Positions 18,125-27,695 are shown, counted from the stretch's first letter. The stretch is 46,754 nucleotides of DNA from Oscillatoriales cyanobacterium M59_W2019_021 (GCA_015295945.1 DVED01000202.1:1-46754), one strand, 5' to 3'. The notes: generated by a model not told the origin, from the letters alone. Translations and numbers: made by a program.

Positions 18125-19558
18125 ATGACCGATAATCAGTGGACACAAGTTCGGGAAACCTTCCAAAAACTGTGGGGATACGAGGACTTTCGGTATCCCC
18201 AAGGGGAAATCGTCCGATCGCTCTTGCAGCACCAAGATGCCTTAGTCGTGTTGCCAACGGGGGGCGGAAAATCCATCTGTTTTCAACTTCCGGCGCTCTT
18301 ACAAACCGGGTTAACTTTGGTAATTTCACCGTTAGTGGCACTGATGGAAAATCAAGTCAAAGAATTGCGCGATCGCCGCTTACCTGCGACTGCCTTACAC
18401 TCAGAAATTCCCCGATTTCAAACCAAGGAAATTCTCCAAGGAATTGCTCAAAATCGCTTTCGATTGCTGTATCTTTCCCCAGAAACGTTACTCAGTCCTA
18501 AAGTATGGGAAATCCTCACAAAACCCGAGATTGCCATTAACGGATTAATTCTCGACGAAGCCCATTGTTTGGTACAGTGGGGCGATACCTTTCGTCCCGC
18601 ATATCGCCGTTTGGGAGCAGTTCGAGAAGCCTTGCTGAAGTGCAAACCCGCCGGAACCCGCATCCCCGTCGCCGCCTTCACCGCCACTGCCGACCCCGCC
18701 GCACAGCAAACCATCCGCCAAGTCTTGCAACTGAAATCGCCCCAACTTTTCTTACAAAACCCCTATCGTGCCAACCTCGCCTTAACCGTCCGCATTGCCT
18801 GGACGCCGCGCGGACGGAAACAACAGTTACATCAATTCATCCAGGCGCATCCCCGACAAACCGGGCTAATTTACGCCCGAACGCGCCAGGATACGGAACG
18901 GTTAGCCAACCAGTTGCGGGACGCCGGATATGCCACGGCGGCGTACCATGCCGGGTTGAGTCCCCAGGAGAGACGATCGATCGAGAATCTCTGGTTAGAG
19001 GGTAAGTTACCGTTCGTGGTGTGTACCTCTGCTTTTGGCATGGGGGTGAATAAAAGTAACGTGCGCTGGGTCGTCCATTTCCAAGCGCCTGCTTTGTTAT
19101 CGGAGTACGTGCAAGAAGTGGGACGGGCGGGACGGGACGGCAAACCCGCCTCAGTCCTGACTCTGGTGAGCGAACCGACAGGAATTCTCGATCCCACCGA
19201 CAAACAGCGCTGGGACTTTTTCCAAGAACGCGGGCGCTCGCAAATTCAACGCGCCCGCCAACTGGCAAAGAAACTCCCCCCCCAAGGCAACATCCTCGAA
19301 GTTTCCCGGCAATACCCAGATAGTCCGATCGCCCTGTCCGTCCTCCACAGTACCGGACAACTGCAATGGATCGATCCCTTCCGCTACCGAATTCTTCCCG
19401 CTAAAACCGCCCCAACCGCGAATCTCGACGCCGCCAAACAAATGGCGCAGTATCTCAACACCCGCTACTGTCGCTGGCAGTTTCTCCTCCAAGCTTTTGG
19501 ATTTGGCAAAGAAGCACGGGGATTGCGTTGCGGCAAGTGCGATCGGTGTCGGGAATAG
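18125..19558 (+). CDS. recQ: RecQ-type ATP-dependent DNA helicase
   Basis: A superfamily 2 3'-5' helicase of 477 residues. Motifs appear in order: LPTGGGKS (Walker A), LDEAHCLVQWG (the DEAH box with the RecQ aromatic-rich-loop position), AFTATADP, TGLIYARTR, AYHAGLSPQERR, GMGVNKSNVRWVVHF and EYVQEVGRAGRDG (motif VI). The C-terminus has GLRCGKCDRC, a short cysteine cluster rather than a full RecQ zinc/winged-helix plus HRDC. It is thus one of the short cyanobacterial RecQ proteins. I chose ATG 18125; an upstream in-frame TTG at 18092 is less likely. It unwinds recombination and replication intermediates in the cytosol. It is divergent from the exoprotein gene, with no sign of an operon. Confidence 0.92.
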   Translation: MTDNQWTQVRETFQKLWGYEDFRYPQGEIVRSLLQHQDALVVLPTGGGKSICFQLPALLQTGLTLVISPLVALMENQVKELRDRRLPATALHSEIPRFQTKEILQGIAQNRFRLLYLSPETLLSPKVWEILTKPEIAINGLILDEAHCLVQWGDTFRPAYRRLGAVREALLKCKPAGTRIPVAAFTATADPAAQQTIRQVLQLKSPQLFLQNPYRANLALTVRIAWTPRGRKQQLHQFIQAHPRQTGLIYARTRQDTERLANQLRDAGYATAAYHAGLSPQERRSIENLWLEGKLPFVVCTSAFGMGVNKSNVRWVVHFQAPALLSEYVQEVGRAGRDGKPASVLTLVSEPTGILDPTDKQRWDFFQERGRSQIQRARQLAKKLPPQGNILEVSRQYPDSPIALSVLHSTGQLQWIDPFRYRILPAKTAPTANLDAAKQMAQYLNTRYCRWQFLLQAFGFGKEARGLRCGKCDRCRE

Positions 19559-20008
19559 TCACAGGCAGAGGGAGCAGAGGGAGCTTTCTTGAGCAGGGGG
19601 AGAAGAAAGCCACTAGCAACTAGTATCGAGGACAAAGATTTTTTTTCATAGTGGGTTAAGCGTGGGTTAAGCTCGAGCGATGCCATACGTTCGCTGTACT
19701 GTGATCGGGTGTCTTTGCGGGTGGAGATGCGCGATCGCTCCCCAATCGCCGAAAGTCTAGCAGAGAGAAGAAGGTTGACCGATCTGAGGTTCGGACATTG
19801 CTGGAGTTTTCAGCGCCGCACGCCTAGGGATAAAATTGCTGAAGTCGCTTGTTTGTCCTCAATGCTACAACCGTGTCAAATTGCCAACTGTATCTCTGAG
19901 ATCGGATGTTTTGGGAATTTTATAAAAGTTTAGAATTGCGATCGGGTTTTCCCGAACTTCGCTGGGTAAATTGAAGTCAAAATCTGAACGTTTGTCGGGG
20001 GTGCGGTG
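19559..20008. other. Intergenic spacer with a direct repeat
   Basis: About 450 nt lie between recQ and the TPR-CHAT gene. It contains a CTAGCAACTAGT-type palindrome near 19614-19625, related to words at 6871-6888 and 11157-11171. It also has an exact 11-bp tandem repeat GTGGGTTAAGC at 19651-19661 and 19662-19672. A 74-codon frame starting at GTG 19709 lacks a ribosome site and protein-like composition. The promoter of the CHAT gene must lie here, but I cannot place it with confidence. Confidence 0.4.
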
Positions 20009-22612
20009 ATGAAACGATCGAAAAAAGCGATGGGGATAGTGACGATTGCCCTGCTTCTATCCCTCGGTTCGGTGGGTTGGGCGCAGACCGAAAACGGGGG
20101 GAGCGAATCGGCTTTACAACTCTATCAAACGGGCGTCGAACAGTATCGCCAAGGTGAGTTAGACGCTGCTTTGCAAACCTTCGATCGGTTCCTGGAAATC
20201 GTCCGCGCCACCGAAAACTCCCAAGGGGAAAGCGTGGCTCTCAACCAAATCGGCTTGATTTATGCCGAACGGGGAAAACCGCAAGAAGCGCTGGAGCTTT
20301 ACCAACAAGCTTTGGCGATCGCCGAGTCGATCGACGATCACCAAACCCAAGGAAAGATCCTCAATAATATCGGTGCGATTTACTCGAAATTATACCAATA
20401 TTCTCAAGCCCTTTCTTTTTACCAACGCGGTTTAGAGATTTTGCGGCAAGGGGACGATCTCGCAGCGCAAATCGAAAGTTTCAATAATGTGGGGCTGACC
20501 CAATTGGAATTGGGTCAAACAGACGCGGCGAGAACGAGTTTTGCCGAAGCGCTGACGCTCGCCCGAAAACTTGAAGATCTCGCTTTAGAAGGGCGCACGC
20601 TGAGCTATCTCGGCAATGCAGACAGCCAACTGGGACGCTATGCCGATGCTTTACAGAATTATAACGACGCTCTGACCCTCAACCGAGACACGGGAGATCG
20701 CCTCGCCGAAGGAACCACCCTGACCGGGTTGGCATTGGTTTACAGCCACCTGGGACGGGACGAAACCGCGCGATCGCTTTACGAACAAGCGCTAACCATT
20801 GTCCGAGAAACGAGAGATCGCAGTACCGAAGCGCAAATTCTCACGGGGTTGGGGTTGGTATACGGCAACCTGGGAGACCCCGACGCCGCCCTCAACGCTT
20901 ACCAGCAGGGATTAGCGATCCAGCAAGAACTGGGGGAAGAAATCGCTGCCGAGGCAACGCTGGTGGGGTTAGCGCAAGCGTACGAAAATTTGGGACAGAT
21001 GGAAACGGCACTGCAATATTACCAGCAAGCGCTGAGTGCGAGTCAAACTTCCGAAGATCGCGCCACCGAAGCCACCATTCTCAACAATATCGGCGGGTTT
21101 TACCAAAAATTGGGACAGTGGTCGGAGGCAGTAGAGTTTTACCAACGGGCGCTGGCAATCGCCCGAGACTCGGGAAATCGCGCTACCGAAGGCACGGCGC
21201 GAACCAACATCGGCGCGACCTTCGTGGCGGCGGGACAATGGGCGGATGCCGAAGCCGAATTGCGCGGGGCGATCGAGATTTGGGAAAGCTTGCGAACCGG
21301 GTTGAGCGATGCCGATCAAGTGGCGATTTTCGACAAGCGATCGATCGCTTACGATTTGTGGCAACGAGCCTTAGTCGAACAAGAGCGGGTAGCCGATGCC
21401 CTGGAAGTTGCCGAACGGGGACGGGCGCGGGCATTTGTAGAATTGCTGTCGTTGCGGGTCGGAGAGCGATCGGCAGCGGAATTTGCCGCCCCTGCTGCCC
21501 TCAGCTTTGGGGAAATCCAACGAGTTGCCGCCGAGAGCCATGCCACCTTAGTGGAATATGCGATCGTCGAAGATCGACTCTATATTTGGGTCGTTTCGCC
21601 CGACGGCAATCTCGAGTTTCGATCGGTCGTCCTCGATCGAGCGATTCCCGACATTGCCGTTGCTGCCAATCGGGGGGCGCAATTGAGTCGGGGGATGTCC
21701 GATTGGGTGCGGGGCATCCGAGGCGACACTTCAGAATCCGCCGAAACCGTCACCACCCGCTTGCAGAAAAGCTACAACGCCTTCATCGCTCCGATCGCCG
21801 ATCTCTTACCCGACGATCCCGAAGCCAACGTCGTCATCATTCCCCACAAAGAACTCTTCCTGGTTCCCTTCGCCGCCTTACAAGCCCCCGACGGTCGCTA
21901 TCTCGTCGAAACCCACACCCTCTCGATCGCCCCGTCCATCCAAGTTCTCCATCTGGCAAACCAACAAAAAGCCGGAATGCAACCCTCCCCCACTGCCGGA
22001 GCGCTGGTAGTCGGCAACCCCACCATGCCCGAAATTACCTGAGAACCGGGACTTCCCCCAGAACCCTTAGACCCCCTCCCTGGCGCCCAAGTGGAAGCCG
22101 AAGAAATTGCCCGCCTCCTGAACGCCCAACCCCTGATCGGGTCGGCAGCCACCGAATCCGCCGTTGTTGCCGCCCTCCCCAACGCCCGCATCGTCCACTT
22201 AGCAACCCACGGCTTCCTCAGCGATTTCGGCACGGGCATCCCCGGCGCCTTGGCTCTCGCGCCCTCTGCCACCGACGACGGCTTACTCACCGCCCGCGAA
22301 ATCTTCAACTTGCGCCTCAATGCCGAATTGGTGGCTCTCAGCGCGTGCGATACGGGCAGGGGAACCATCACCGGAGATGGCGTAATTGGCTTGTCCCGCG
22401 CCTTCATCACCGCAGGCGTCCCCTCGTTGTTAGTGTCGCTGTGGGCGGTTCCCGACGCACCCACCCAAGAACTCACCGTCGAATTTTACCGCCAACTGGA
22501 AACCCACCCCGACAAAGCGCGGGCGTTGCGGCAAGCCATGTTGCACATGATGCAGAAATACCCGAAACCTCGGGATTGGGGGGCATTTATTCTGGTCGGC
22601 ACGGCTGAATGA
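20009..22612 (+). pseudogene. TPR-CHAT protease gene interrupted by an in-frame TGA
   Basis: One reading frame of 868 codons is broken by a single TGA at 22040-22042 (codon 678). Before the stop are a signal-like N-terminus (LLLSLGSVGWAQ), about ten 40-residue TPR units, and the first half of a CHAT (caspase HetF-associated with TPRs) domain, ending in VVGNPTMPEIT. After the stop the same frame resumes with the rest of CHAT, including the catalytic His734 in LATHG and Cys780 in LSACDTG. The truncated 677-residue product would lack both catalytic residues. No frameshift is needed to restore the protein. It could be a recent nonsense mutation, an assembly error, or TGA read-through. ATG 20009 is chosen as start (GTG at 20006 is adjacent), with GGGGG upstream. 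CHAT-TPR proteins of cyanobacteria often accompany two-partner-secretion exoproteins. Confidence 0.88.
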
Positions 22613-22753
22613 CCGTGGCGACTACGATCGCTGAACTTTAGGAGGATATCGACAATCCGAAAACTCTAGTCCGCCCGGAATCGGCACGTCAGCGCCCTAA
22701 AGCGGATTGCTGGGACGCTGATTGCTGATAGCTATAAATATTGCAAAATCGGA

Positions 22754-23113
22754 CTATTGCGAACCCAACAGCTTGTTTTCATTTTCCCCCACGCGAGGCA
22801 ATCCCAAACTGTAATTTTGAACGCGGGCGTTGAGATTGTAGCTAATTTTCCCTTCAGATAAGAGCGATCGCACGAAATGTTCCAAATCCGACCCAATGCG
22901 GCGCAGATTGTATTCGGTCAACTCTTCGCCCTCGTAAGACTCGACGAACTCCTCAAACTTACGATACACCGATTGTAGGGCGTCATCATTCCAATTAAAT
23001 TCGTTATCGGGATCGACATCCAAGGTCAGAACGCCCTCCTTGGGAATCAAATCCCGATCTCGAACTTCAGCCGTAAAAATATGGATGTGGCGAGTAGTCG
23101 ATTTGAGTAGCAT
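22754..23113 (-). CDS. ndhM: NAD(P)H-quinone oxidoreductase subunit M
   Basis: A 119-residue subunit of the cyanobacterial/chloroplast NDH-1 complex. The sequence is diagnostic: it begins MLLKSTTRHIHIFTAEV, has VLTLDVDPDNEFNWNDDALQ in the middle, and then YNLRRIGSDLEHFVRSLL. NdhM belongs to the oxygenic-phototroph-specific subunits on the peripheral arm, near the ferredoxin docking side. The complex drives cyclic electron flow, respiration and CO2 uptake in the thylakoid membrane. There are no membrane helices, as expected. The ATG is at 23111-23113. The gene is complete and monocistronic. Its promoter must lie in the 200-nt spacer that also holds the AACCACAAA inverted repeat. Confidence 0.97.
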   Translation of the reverse strand: MLLKSTTRHIHIFTAEVRDRDLIPKEGVLTLDVDPDNEFNWNDDALQSVYRKFEEFVESYEGEELTEYNLRRIGSDLEHFVRSLLSEGKISYNLNARVQNYSLGLPRVGENENKLLGSQ

Positions 23114-23168
23114 GGTTGTCTGGAACTCAGATAGGTGTAAAAGTTAACTTAATTTTGCCACGGAAGAA

Positions 23169-23293
23169 GAACCACAAAAGAAAGAGTTCAGAATTCAGGC
23201 GTTGCAGGAGTAAGCGCTTCGCGCTCACGAGCGCCTACAGAATGGGGGAAAAGTCCCAACGCGCTCTTGGCGTCCTTCGTGCCTTTGTGGTTC
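23169..23293. repeat. Terminal inverted repeats of a MITE-like sequence
   Basis: GAACCACAAA at 23169-23178 is matched inversely by TTTGTGGTTC at 23284-23293, with flanking purine-rich similarity (GGAAGAA/GGAAAGG). The 105-nt interior contains GCGCTTCGCGCTCACGAGCGCC-type palindromic text. It lies between ndhM and the kinase gene. This suggests a non-autonomous repeat, but no target duplication is clear. Confidence 0.4.
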
Positions 23294-23316
23294 CTTTCCT
23301 TTTTTCTCTTCTTCCC

Positions 23317-25296
23317 TCAATCGAACCAGCGCCAAATTTTCACGGTTTTGTCGCAACTCCCACTCACCATCGTCTTGCCATCGGCACTAATTGCCAAACT
23401 ATCCACCGTCCCCATATGACCGGAGAGGGTATAGCAAACTTCGCCACTACTGATTTGCCATACCTTAATTTTTTTATCGCTGCTGGCACTGATCAACTGT
23501 TCGCCATTGGGATGAAATAATACCGCATTCACATCGGCAAAGTGACCGGAGAAGGTTTGCAACAATTTTCCCGTGGGTAACTGCCACAAACGCACCGTGC
23601 GATCTTTGCCGCCGCTTGCCAGGAGCGTTCCTCCCGCACTCATTGCCAGCGAAGTGACCGAATTATTATGTCCGTGCAACGTGGCGATCGCCTTGCGAGT
23701 TGCCGGATTCCACAGATAAATGTGATTGTCCAACCCACCGCTGGCGAGGACTTTACCGTTCGGCGAGATCGTCAGCGCTTTGATAATCCCCGATTCCCCC
23801 GCTAAGGCGGCAATCGGCGCGCCGCTGGCAACGTTCCACAGGCGAATCGTCCGATCTTCGCTGCCACTGGCGAGGGTTTGTCCGTCGGGAAAAAAGGCAA
23901 CCGCCGTGACATCGCGCAAGTGAGCGCTGAGGGTATGCACGAGTTTTCCCGAGCTCAGATCGGTGAGATGGATGGACGCATCGTCGCTGCCGCTGGCAAG
24001 GAACTGACAGTTGGGAGAGATCTCCAGTGCGTTCACCGCGCTGCGATGGTGGGTGAGGGTAAAGATTTCTTGCCCCGTCTGCAAGTTCCAAACGCGAATT
24101 TTTTTGTCCAAGCAACCGCTAGCGAGGATCGATGCGTTGGGAGCTAGCGCGACGGTCGTTACCCAAGAGGTATGGTCGTCGATCGTGTGGATGCAGTTCC
24201 AACCGGGCGAATTCGTCGGGGCATGGGGCGCCAAAAAGGCTTGGGTGGGAATGGTAGAGGTGGGGGCTTTCGGCGGTAGGGAGGTTTTGCGAGCGGGGGG
24301 CGGAAGTTCGATGGTGGTGGGCGCGTCGTTGGGGCGGGGGAACGATCGCGGCGGCGCGGATTGGCGCGTGGGGGGTCTCGAAGACGGCACGGCGAGGGTT
24401 TTGAAATCCCGAACGATCTCATCGACGGATTGGTAGCGCTCGACGACCAGATCGCGAATCATCTTCTCCAAAATTGCCGTCAGCCGATCGCTGATGCTAA
24501 TGCGCTTGCGAGCCAGTTGCTCTTTCCAGCGCCAGCCTTTAATCGGATCGTAGAGCAAATCCGGTCGGGTGTGGGTCAGCAAGTGAATGCAAGTCACCCC
24601 CAGACTGTAAATATCGCTGGCGGGATAGGCTTTGCCGCTGCGCAGTTGTTCTAAGGGGGCGTATCCTGCCGTTCCCACCTTGGTTCCCGGTCGCGCCAGG
24701 GAGGTATTGGTCAGTTGTTTGGCAACGCCGAAATCGATTAACACCAGCTTGCCATTGCGATCGCGACGCAGGATATTCACTGGCGTGATGTCCCGGTGGA
24801 TCACCCCCCGGCGGTGGATGAACCGCAAAACCGGCAGCAGTTGAGTTAAAATTTGGCAGATCTGCTGCTCGCTAAACGCCCCCCGTTCCTCCAACTCGTG
24901 CCACAGCGTCTGCCCCTCGATAAATTCTTGGACGAGATAGAGGCGACCCCCCTCTTCAAAAAAGGCAAATAGCGTCGGGATTTGCGGGTGTTCCCCCAAC
25001 TTCGACAGTTGCATCGCCTCGTGCTTGAACAATTCGATCGTCTTTTTCCAACTCGCCGGATCGATTCCGCTCCCCAGTAATTGATGGGGCAGAAGTTGCT
25101 TGATAGCACAGCGCGTATCCAGGCGATCGCGATCGACCGCCAAATACGTCCGCCCGAATCCCCCCTGACCGAGCATCTTTAACGGGCGGTAGCGACCCCG
25201 CAACAACAGCGACGATCCGCAGGTTTGGCAAGATGTGGCATTATCGGGATTTTGGGGCTGCGAGCAATCGGGATTCAGACAAAAAATCATAGTCAT
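23317..25296 (-). CDS. Ser/Thr protein kinase with C-terminal WD40 propeller
   Basis: A 659-residue cytosolic signalling protein. It begins with a small cysteine-rich (zinc-ribbon-like) segment, CLNPDC...CQTCG. A Hanks-type kinase domain follows from about residue 34 to 300: glycine loop GQGGFGRTY, ATP lysine in CAIKQLL, catalytic loop VIHRDITPVNIL, and LIDFGVAK. The HRD and DFG residues are intact, so it should be active. A Pro-rich linker leads to seven WD40 repeats (SGSEDRTIRLWN and similar), which make a protein-interaction propeller. This layout is typical of cyanobacterial kinases of unknown target. The start could be ATG 25296 or the second Met at 25290, which fits the usual MIxCLNPDC better. 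The DEAD-box helicase gene lies 200 nt upstream on the same strand. Confidence 0.95.
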   Translation of the reverse strand: MTMIFCLNPDCSQPQNPDNATSCQTCGSSLLLRGRYRPLKMLGQGGFGRTYLAVDRDRLDTRCAIKQLLPHQLLGSGIDPASWKKTIELFKHEAMQLSKLGEHPQIPTLFAFFEEGGRLYLVQEFIEGQTLWHELEERGAFSEQQICQILTQLLPVLRFIHRRGVIHRDITPVNILRRDRNGKLVLIDFGVAKQLTNTSLARPGTKVGTAGYAPLEQLRSGKAYPASDIYSLGVTCIHLLTHTRPDLLYDPIKGWRWKEQLARKRISISDRLTAILEKMIRDLVVERYQSVDEIVRDFKTLAVPSSRPPTRQSAPPRSFPRPNDAPTTIELPPPARKTSLPPKAPTSTIPTQAFLAPHAPTNSPGWNCIHTIDDHTSWVTTVALAPNASILASGCLDKKIRVWNLQTGQEIFTLTHHRSAVNALEISPNCQFLASGSDDASIHLTDLSSGKLVHTLSAHLRDVTAVAFFPDGQTLASGSEDRTIRLWNVASGAPIAALAGESGIIKALTISPNGKVLASGGLDNHIYLWNPATRKAIATLHGHNNSVTSLAMSAGGTLLASGGKDRTVRLWQLPTGKLLQTFSGHFADVNAVLFHPNGEQLISASSDKKIKVWQISSGEVCYTLSGHMGTVDSLAISADGKTMVSGSCDKTVKIWRWFD

Positions 25297-25495
25297 CTAC
25301 TCTAGCCGGAGAGCATTCTCGAGGGTCGATCTTGCCGCATCTGGGATGAAGCGATCGCGGGAAGAAGGCAAGTGGGCTGCCACGGAGCAATCCCGCATCA
25401 GTCGAGCGTTCCCCCAATCGCTCGCACCGCCACTCCCGAAGGAGGGGACGACGCCACCGATGCAAACCGGAGCGCCGCCAGACCGTTCGGACAGT

Positions 25496-26950
25496 TTATC
25501 TGCGTTGTTTTCGGGGTGGCATCCGATTGGATGTCCCTCGACGGGGACGGGGTTTCGGACGCTTGCGCCGCTTGAACCGATCGAGCATTCGTTCCACTTC
25601 CTGAGAACTAAACCCGATCCGACTCGGGCCGGCAACCGGTTGTTGACCCAGCAGCAGGGAAATAGCTTTACAAGCAATTTGAGAGCTATCCAATTCCTCT
25701 TCCAATTGCTGCAACAACTCCACCGCCTCTTCGTTAATATGCTGGTGTTGCAGTTTGCCTATCAGTTCGTTTTGATACTGCTTCTTCGCCTCGCCGATGG
25801 TGGGAACCTCTTCGTAAACAATCGGTGCCCCCGAGGTACTCATAATCCGACTGAGGGTTTTAAATTCTAGAGGTGTCACCAGGGTAATTGCCGTCCCCTT
25901 TTTCCCCGCCCGACCCGTGCGTCCCACCCGGTGGACGTAGCTGTCGGAATCGAAGGGAATGTGGTAGTTAAACACGTGGGTGACGTCGTGAATGTCCAAA
26001 CCCCGTGCTGCTACGTCGGTCGCGATCAGCATATCGATCCGACTTTGCTTGAAATTATCGATGGTTTCGTCCCGCTGGCGCTGCTGCATATCGCCGTGGA
26101 GGGCGGCGGCTGCATAACCCCGAGAGACCAACGTGGTCGAGAGGGTATCGGTTTCCTTTTTCGTGCGGCAAAAAATCAGGGACTTGCCTGGGGTTTCCGT
26201 ATCGATCAGGCGCACCAAAGCTTCTTCCCGTTCCCGCTCCTCGATCACGTAGTAACGCTGGGTAATATCGGCATTGGTGGTGGTATCTTTGGGCGTGATA
26301 TCGATTTCGATCGGCTCTTTGAGAATTTTCTGAGCCAATTTGCGGATTGCCGGGGGCATGGTCGCCGAAAACAGCAGGGTTTGCCGCTCCGTGGGCAAAT
26401 ATCCGAAAATCTCTTCGATATCGTCGAGAAAGCCCATATCCAGCATTTCATCGGCTTCGTCTAAAATCACGATCGACGGATTGAAACCCTTCAATCGATC
26501 AGATTTCAAATGATCCAAAAGCCTTCCCGGCGTTGCCGTCACCACCTGCGCCCCGCGCCGAATCAGTTCGACCTGTCGTCCGATGGATTGACCGCCATAC
26601 ACGGCAACCGTGCGAATTCCCGCATAGCGCCCCAAACGATACAGTTCGTCGCTGACTTGGGATGCCAGTTCGCGGGTGGGAACGATCACTAACACTTCTA
26701 CTTTGTTCGATCCCTGCACGGCATTCATCGCCGGCAAGCCAAACGCGGCAGTTTTCCCCGTTCCCGTCTGGGCTTGAGCTACGGTATCCCTGCCGGATAG
26801 AATAATCGGGATCGCTCGCTGCTGAATCGGACTGGGCGATCGGAACCCCGCCTCTGTCACCCCTTTGAGGATTTCCGGGCGCAAACCGAACTCTTCAAAG
26901 GTCGGCATCGGTTCGGGGGTGCGATTCTCTTGCTCTACTGTAGTATCCAT
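25496..26950 (-). CDS. DEAD-box ATP-dependent RNA helicase
   Basis: A 484-residue RNA helicase with the full motif set. The Q motif is at FEEFGLRPEILKGV...PSPIQQRAIP. It is followed by AQTGTGKT (I), PTRELA (Ia), TPGRLLDHL (Ib), LDEADEML (II), FSATMPP (III), ATDVAARGLDI (V) and HRVGRTGRAG (VI). A C-terminal extension ends in a strongly basic tail (RKRPKPRPRR), likely for RNA binding. It resembles DeaD/CsdA and cyanobacterial Crh helicases, which help ribosome assembly, mRNA decay and cold acclimation. I do not assign CrhR specifically. ATG at 26948-26950 is the start. A 685-nt gene-free upstream stretch, partly shared with the groEL promoter, leaves room for a long 5' leader as seen for cold-regulated helicases. 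Confidence 0.95.
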   Translation of the reverse strand: MDTTVEQENRTPEPMPTFEEFGLRPEILKGVTEAGFRSPSPIQQRAIPIILSGRDTVAQAQTGTGKTAAFGLPAMNAVQGSNKVEVLVIVPTRELASQVSDELYRLGRYAGIRTVAVYGGQSIGRQVELIRRGAQVVTATPGRLLDHLKSDRLKGFNPSIVILDEADEMLDMGFLDDIEEIFGYLPTERQTLLFSATMPPAIRKLAQKILKEPIEIDITPKDTTTNADITQRYYVIEEREREEALVRLIDTETPGKSLIFCRTKKETDTLSTTLVSRGYAAAALHGDMQQRQRDETIDNFKQSRIDMLIATDVAARGLDIHDVTHVFNYHIPFDSDSYVHRVGRTGRAGKKGTAITLVTPLEFKTLSRIMSTSGAPIVYEEVPTIGEAKKQYQNELIGKLQHQHINEEAVELLQQLEEELDSSQIACKAISLLLGQQPVAGPSRIGFSSQEVERMLDRFKRRKRPKPRPRRGTSNRMPPRKQRR

Positions 26951-27635
26951 AAGTTATGTTTGCGTTCTTGGGTTGAGATTGCCTGAGAGAGTGACTTGGA
27001 AAGCCAACGGTTTTGCCGGGGTTGGGTCGAAATTGCCAAGATAGAACTTGCCCCAGTGGGCATTGAGACTGAGATTTCGAGTTAGACAATTTCCCCGCAG
27101 GAACCGTCGCTGACTCATGGCTAATCCAACCTCGACACGCCCACAACGTTTATAAGCGTGGGTTTTTGGGTTCGATCGCTGGAGGGAAAAACTCCGGCGA
27201 GATCGAGATTCGGCTCGTTTGATAGCCATCAGCAGTCAGCTATCTGCCATCAGCCAGAACGATAGAGATCGGCTGAGTGCCAGTATGACCGGGGTGTTCG
27301 GCTACTCGGGTCGAACCCGAATGCCATACCCTCATGGCTATCGCTATACAACTTACACCTTACGCTGAAATTCCCGTTTTCACCCACGGGACAGAAGATC
27401 GATGACTGCTGACTTCAACGATCGTCGATCCGATGACAGTTGCGATGTTAACCTTTACAAATTCTATCAAATTTAGGGTTGGGGGTTTGGAGTTGGGGTT
27501 TGTGATGGGGTTAATGGTTAGTTGCTTCTCTCCTCTGGCTCAAGACGGCTTCCCCGGCTTCCTTTCCCCCTCTTCTCCTCTTCTCCTCACCTCCTCACCC
27601 TCTTCTCCCCCCCAATCGAGTACGGTTTCCACGAA
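26951..27635. other. Long divergent intergenic region upstream of the RNA helicase and groEL
   Basis: No convincing gene is present in 685 nt. Hairpins TCGGGT-CGA-ACCCGA (27306-27320) and GCCAT-ACCCTC-ATGGC (27323-27338) follow each other. A TCAGCAGTCAGCTATCTGCCATCAGC repeat-like stretch lies at about 27230-27255. A GGGTTTGG/GGGGTTTG short repeat lies near 27477-27500, complementary to the CCCCAAA array. The region serves as the 5' flank of both the leftward helicase gene and the rightward groEL. The T-arm-like word GGGTTCGACCC on the minus strand is not part of a tRNA that I can fold. Confidence 0.4.
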
Positions 27636-27662
27636 CTAGCACTCTCAATTCTCGAGTGCTAA
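27636..27662 (+). promoter_or_regulatory. CIRCE operator (HrcA binding site)
   Basis: CTAGCACTC, a 9-nt spacer, and GAGTGCTAA match the CIRCE consensus TTAGCACTC-N9-GAGTGCTAA with one mismatch. It ends 33 nt before the groEL ATG, the expected position for HrcA repression of chaperonin genes released on heat shock. Confidence 0.95.
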
Positions 27663-27695
27663 ATTTTTCTATTGGAGAGCTAAAATCACTCGAGA

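Noticed and set aside
19709-19933. 74-codon frame between recq and the CHAT gene
   Set aside because: GTG start without a ribosome site, composition not protein-like, and no recognisable motif.
22040-22042. TGA as a recoded sense codon (selenocysteine or tryptophan)
   Set aside because: Many complete genes in the window use TGA as a normal stop, and no SECIS-like hairpin is evident after the TGA. Mutation or assembly error is simpler.
21118-22608. 496-codon frame on the plus strand overlapping the CHAT gene
   Set aside because: It is in a shifted frame of the CHAT gene with Arg/Pro/His-rich shadow composition; the CHAT frame explains the sequence.
27290-27340. Minus-strand GGGTTCGACCC looks like a tRNA T-arm
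   Set aside because: No acceptor, D-arm or anticodon stem can be built around it, and the loop length is wrong. It is better explained as a simple hairpin.
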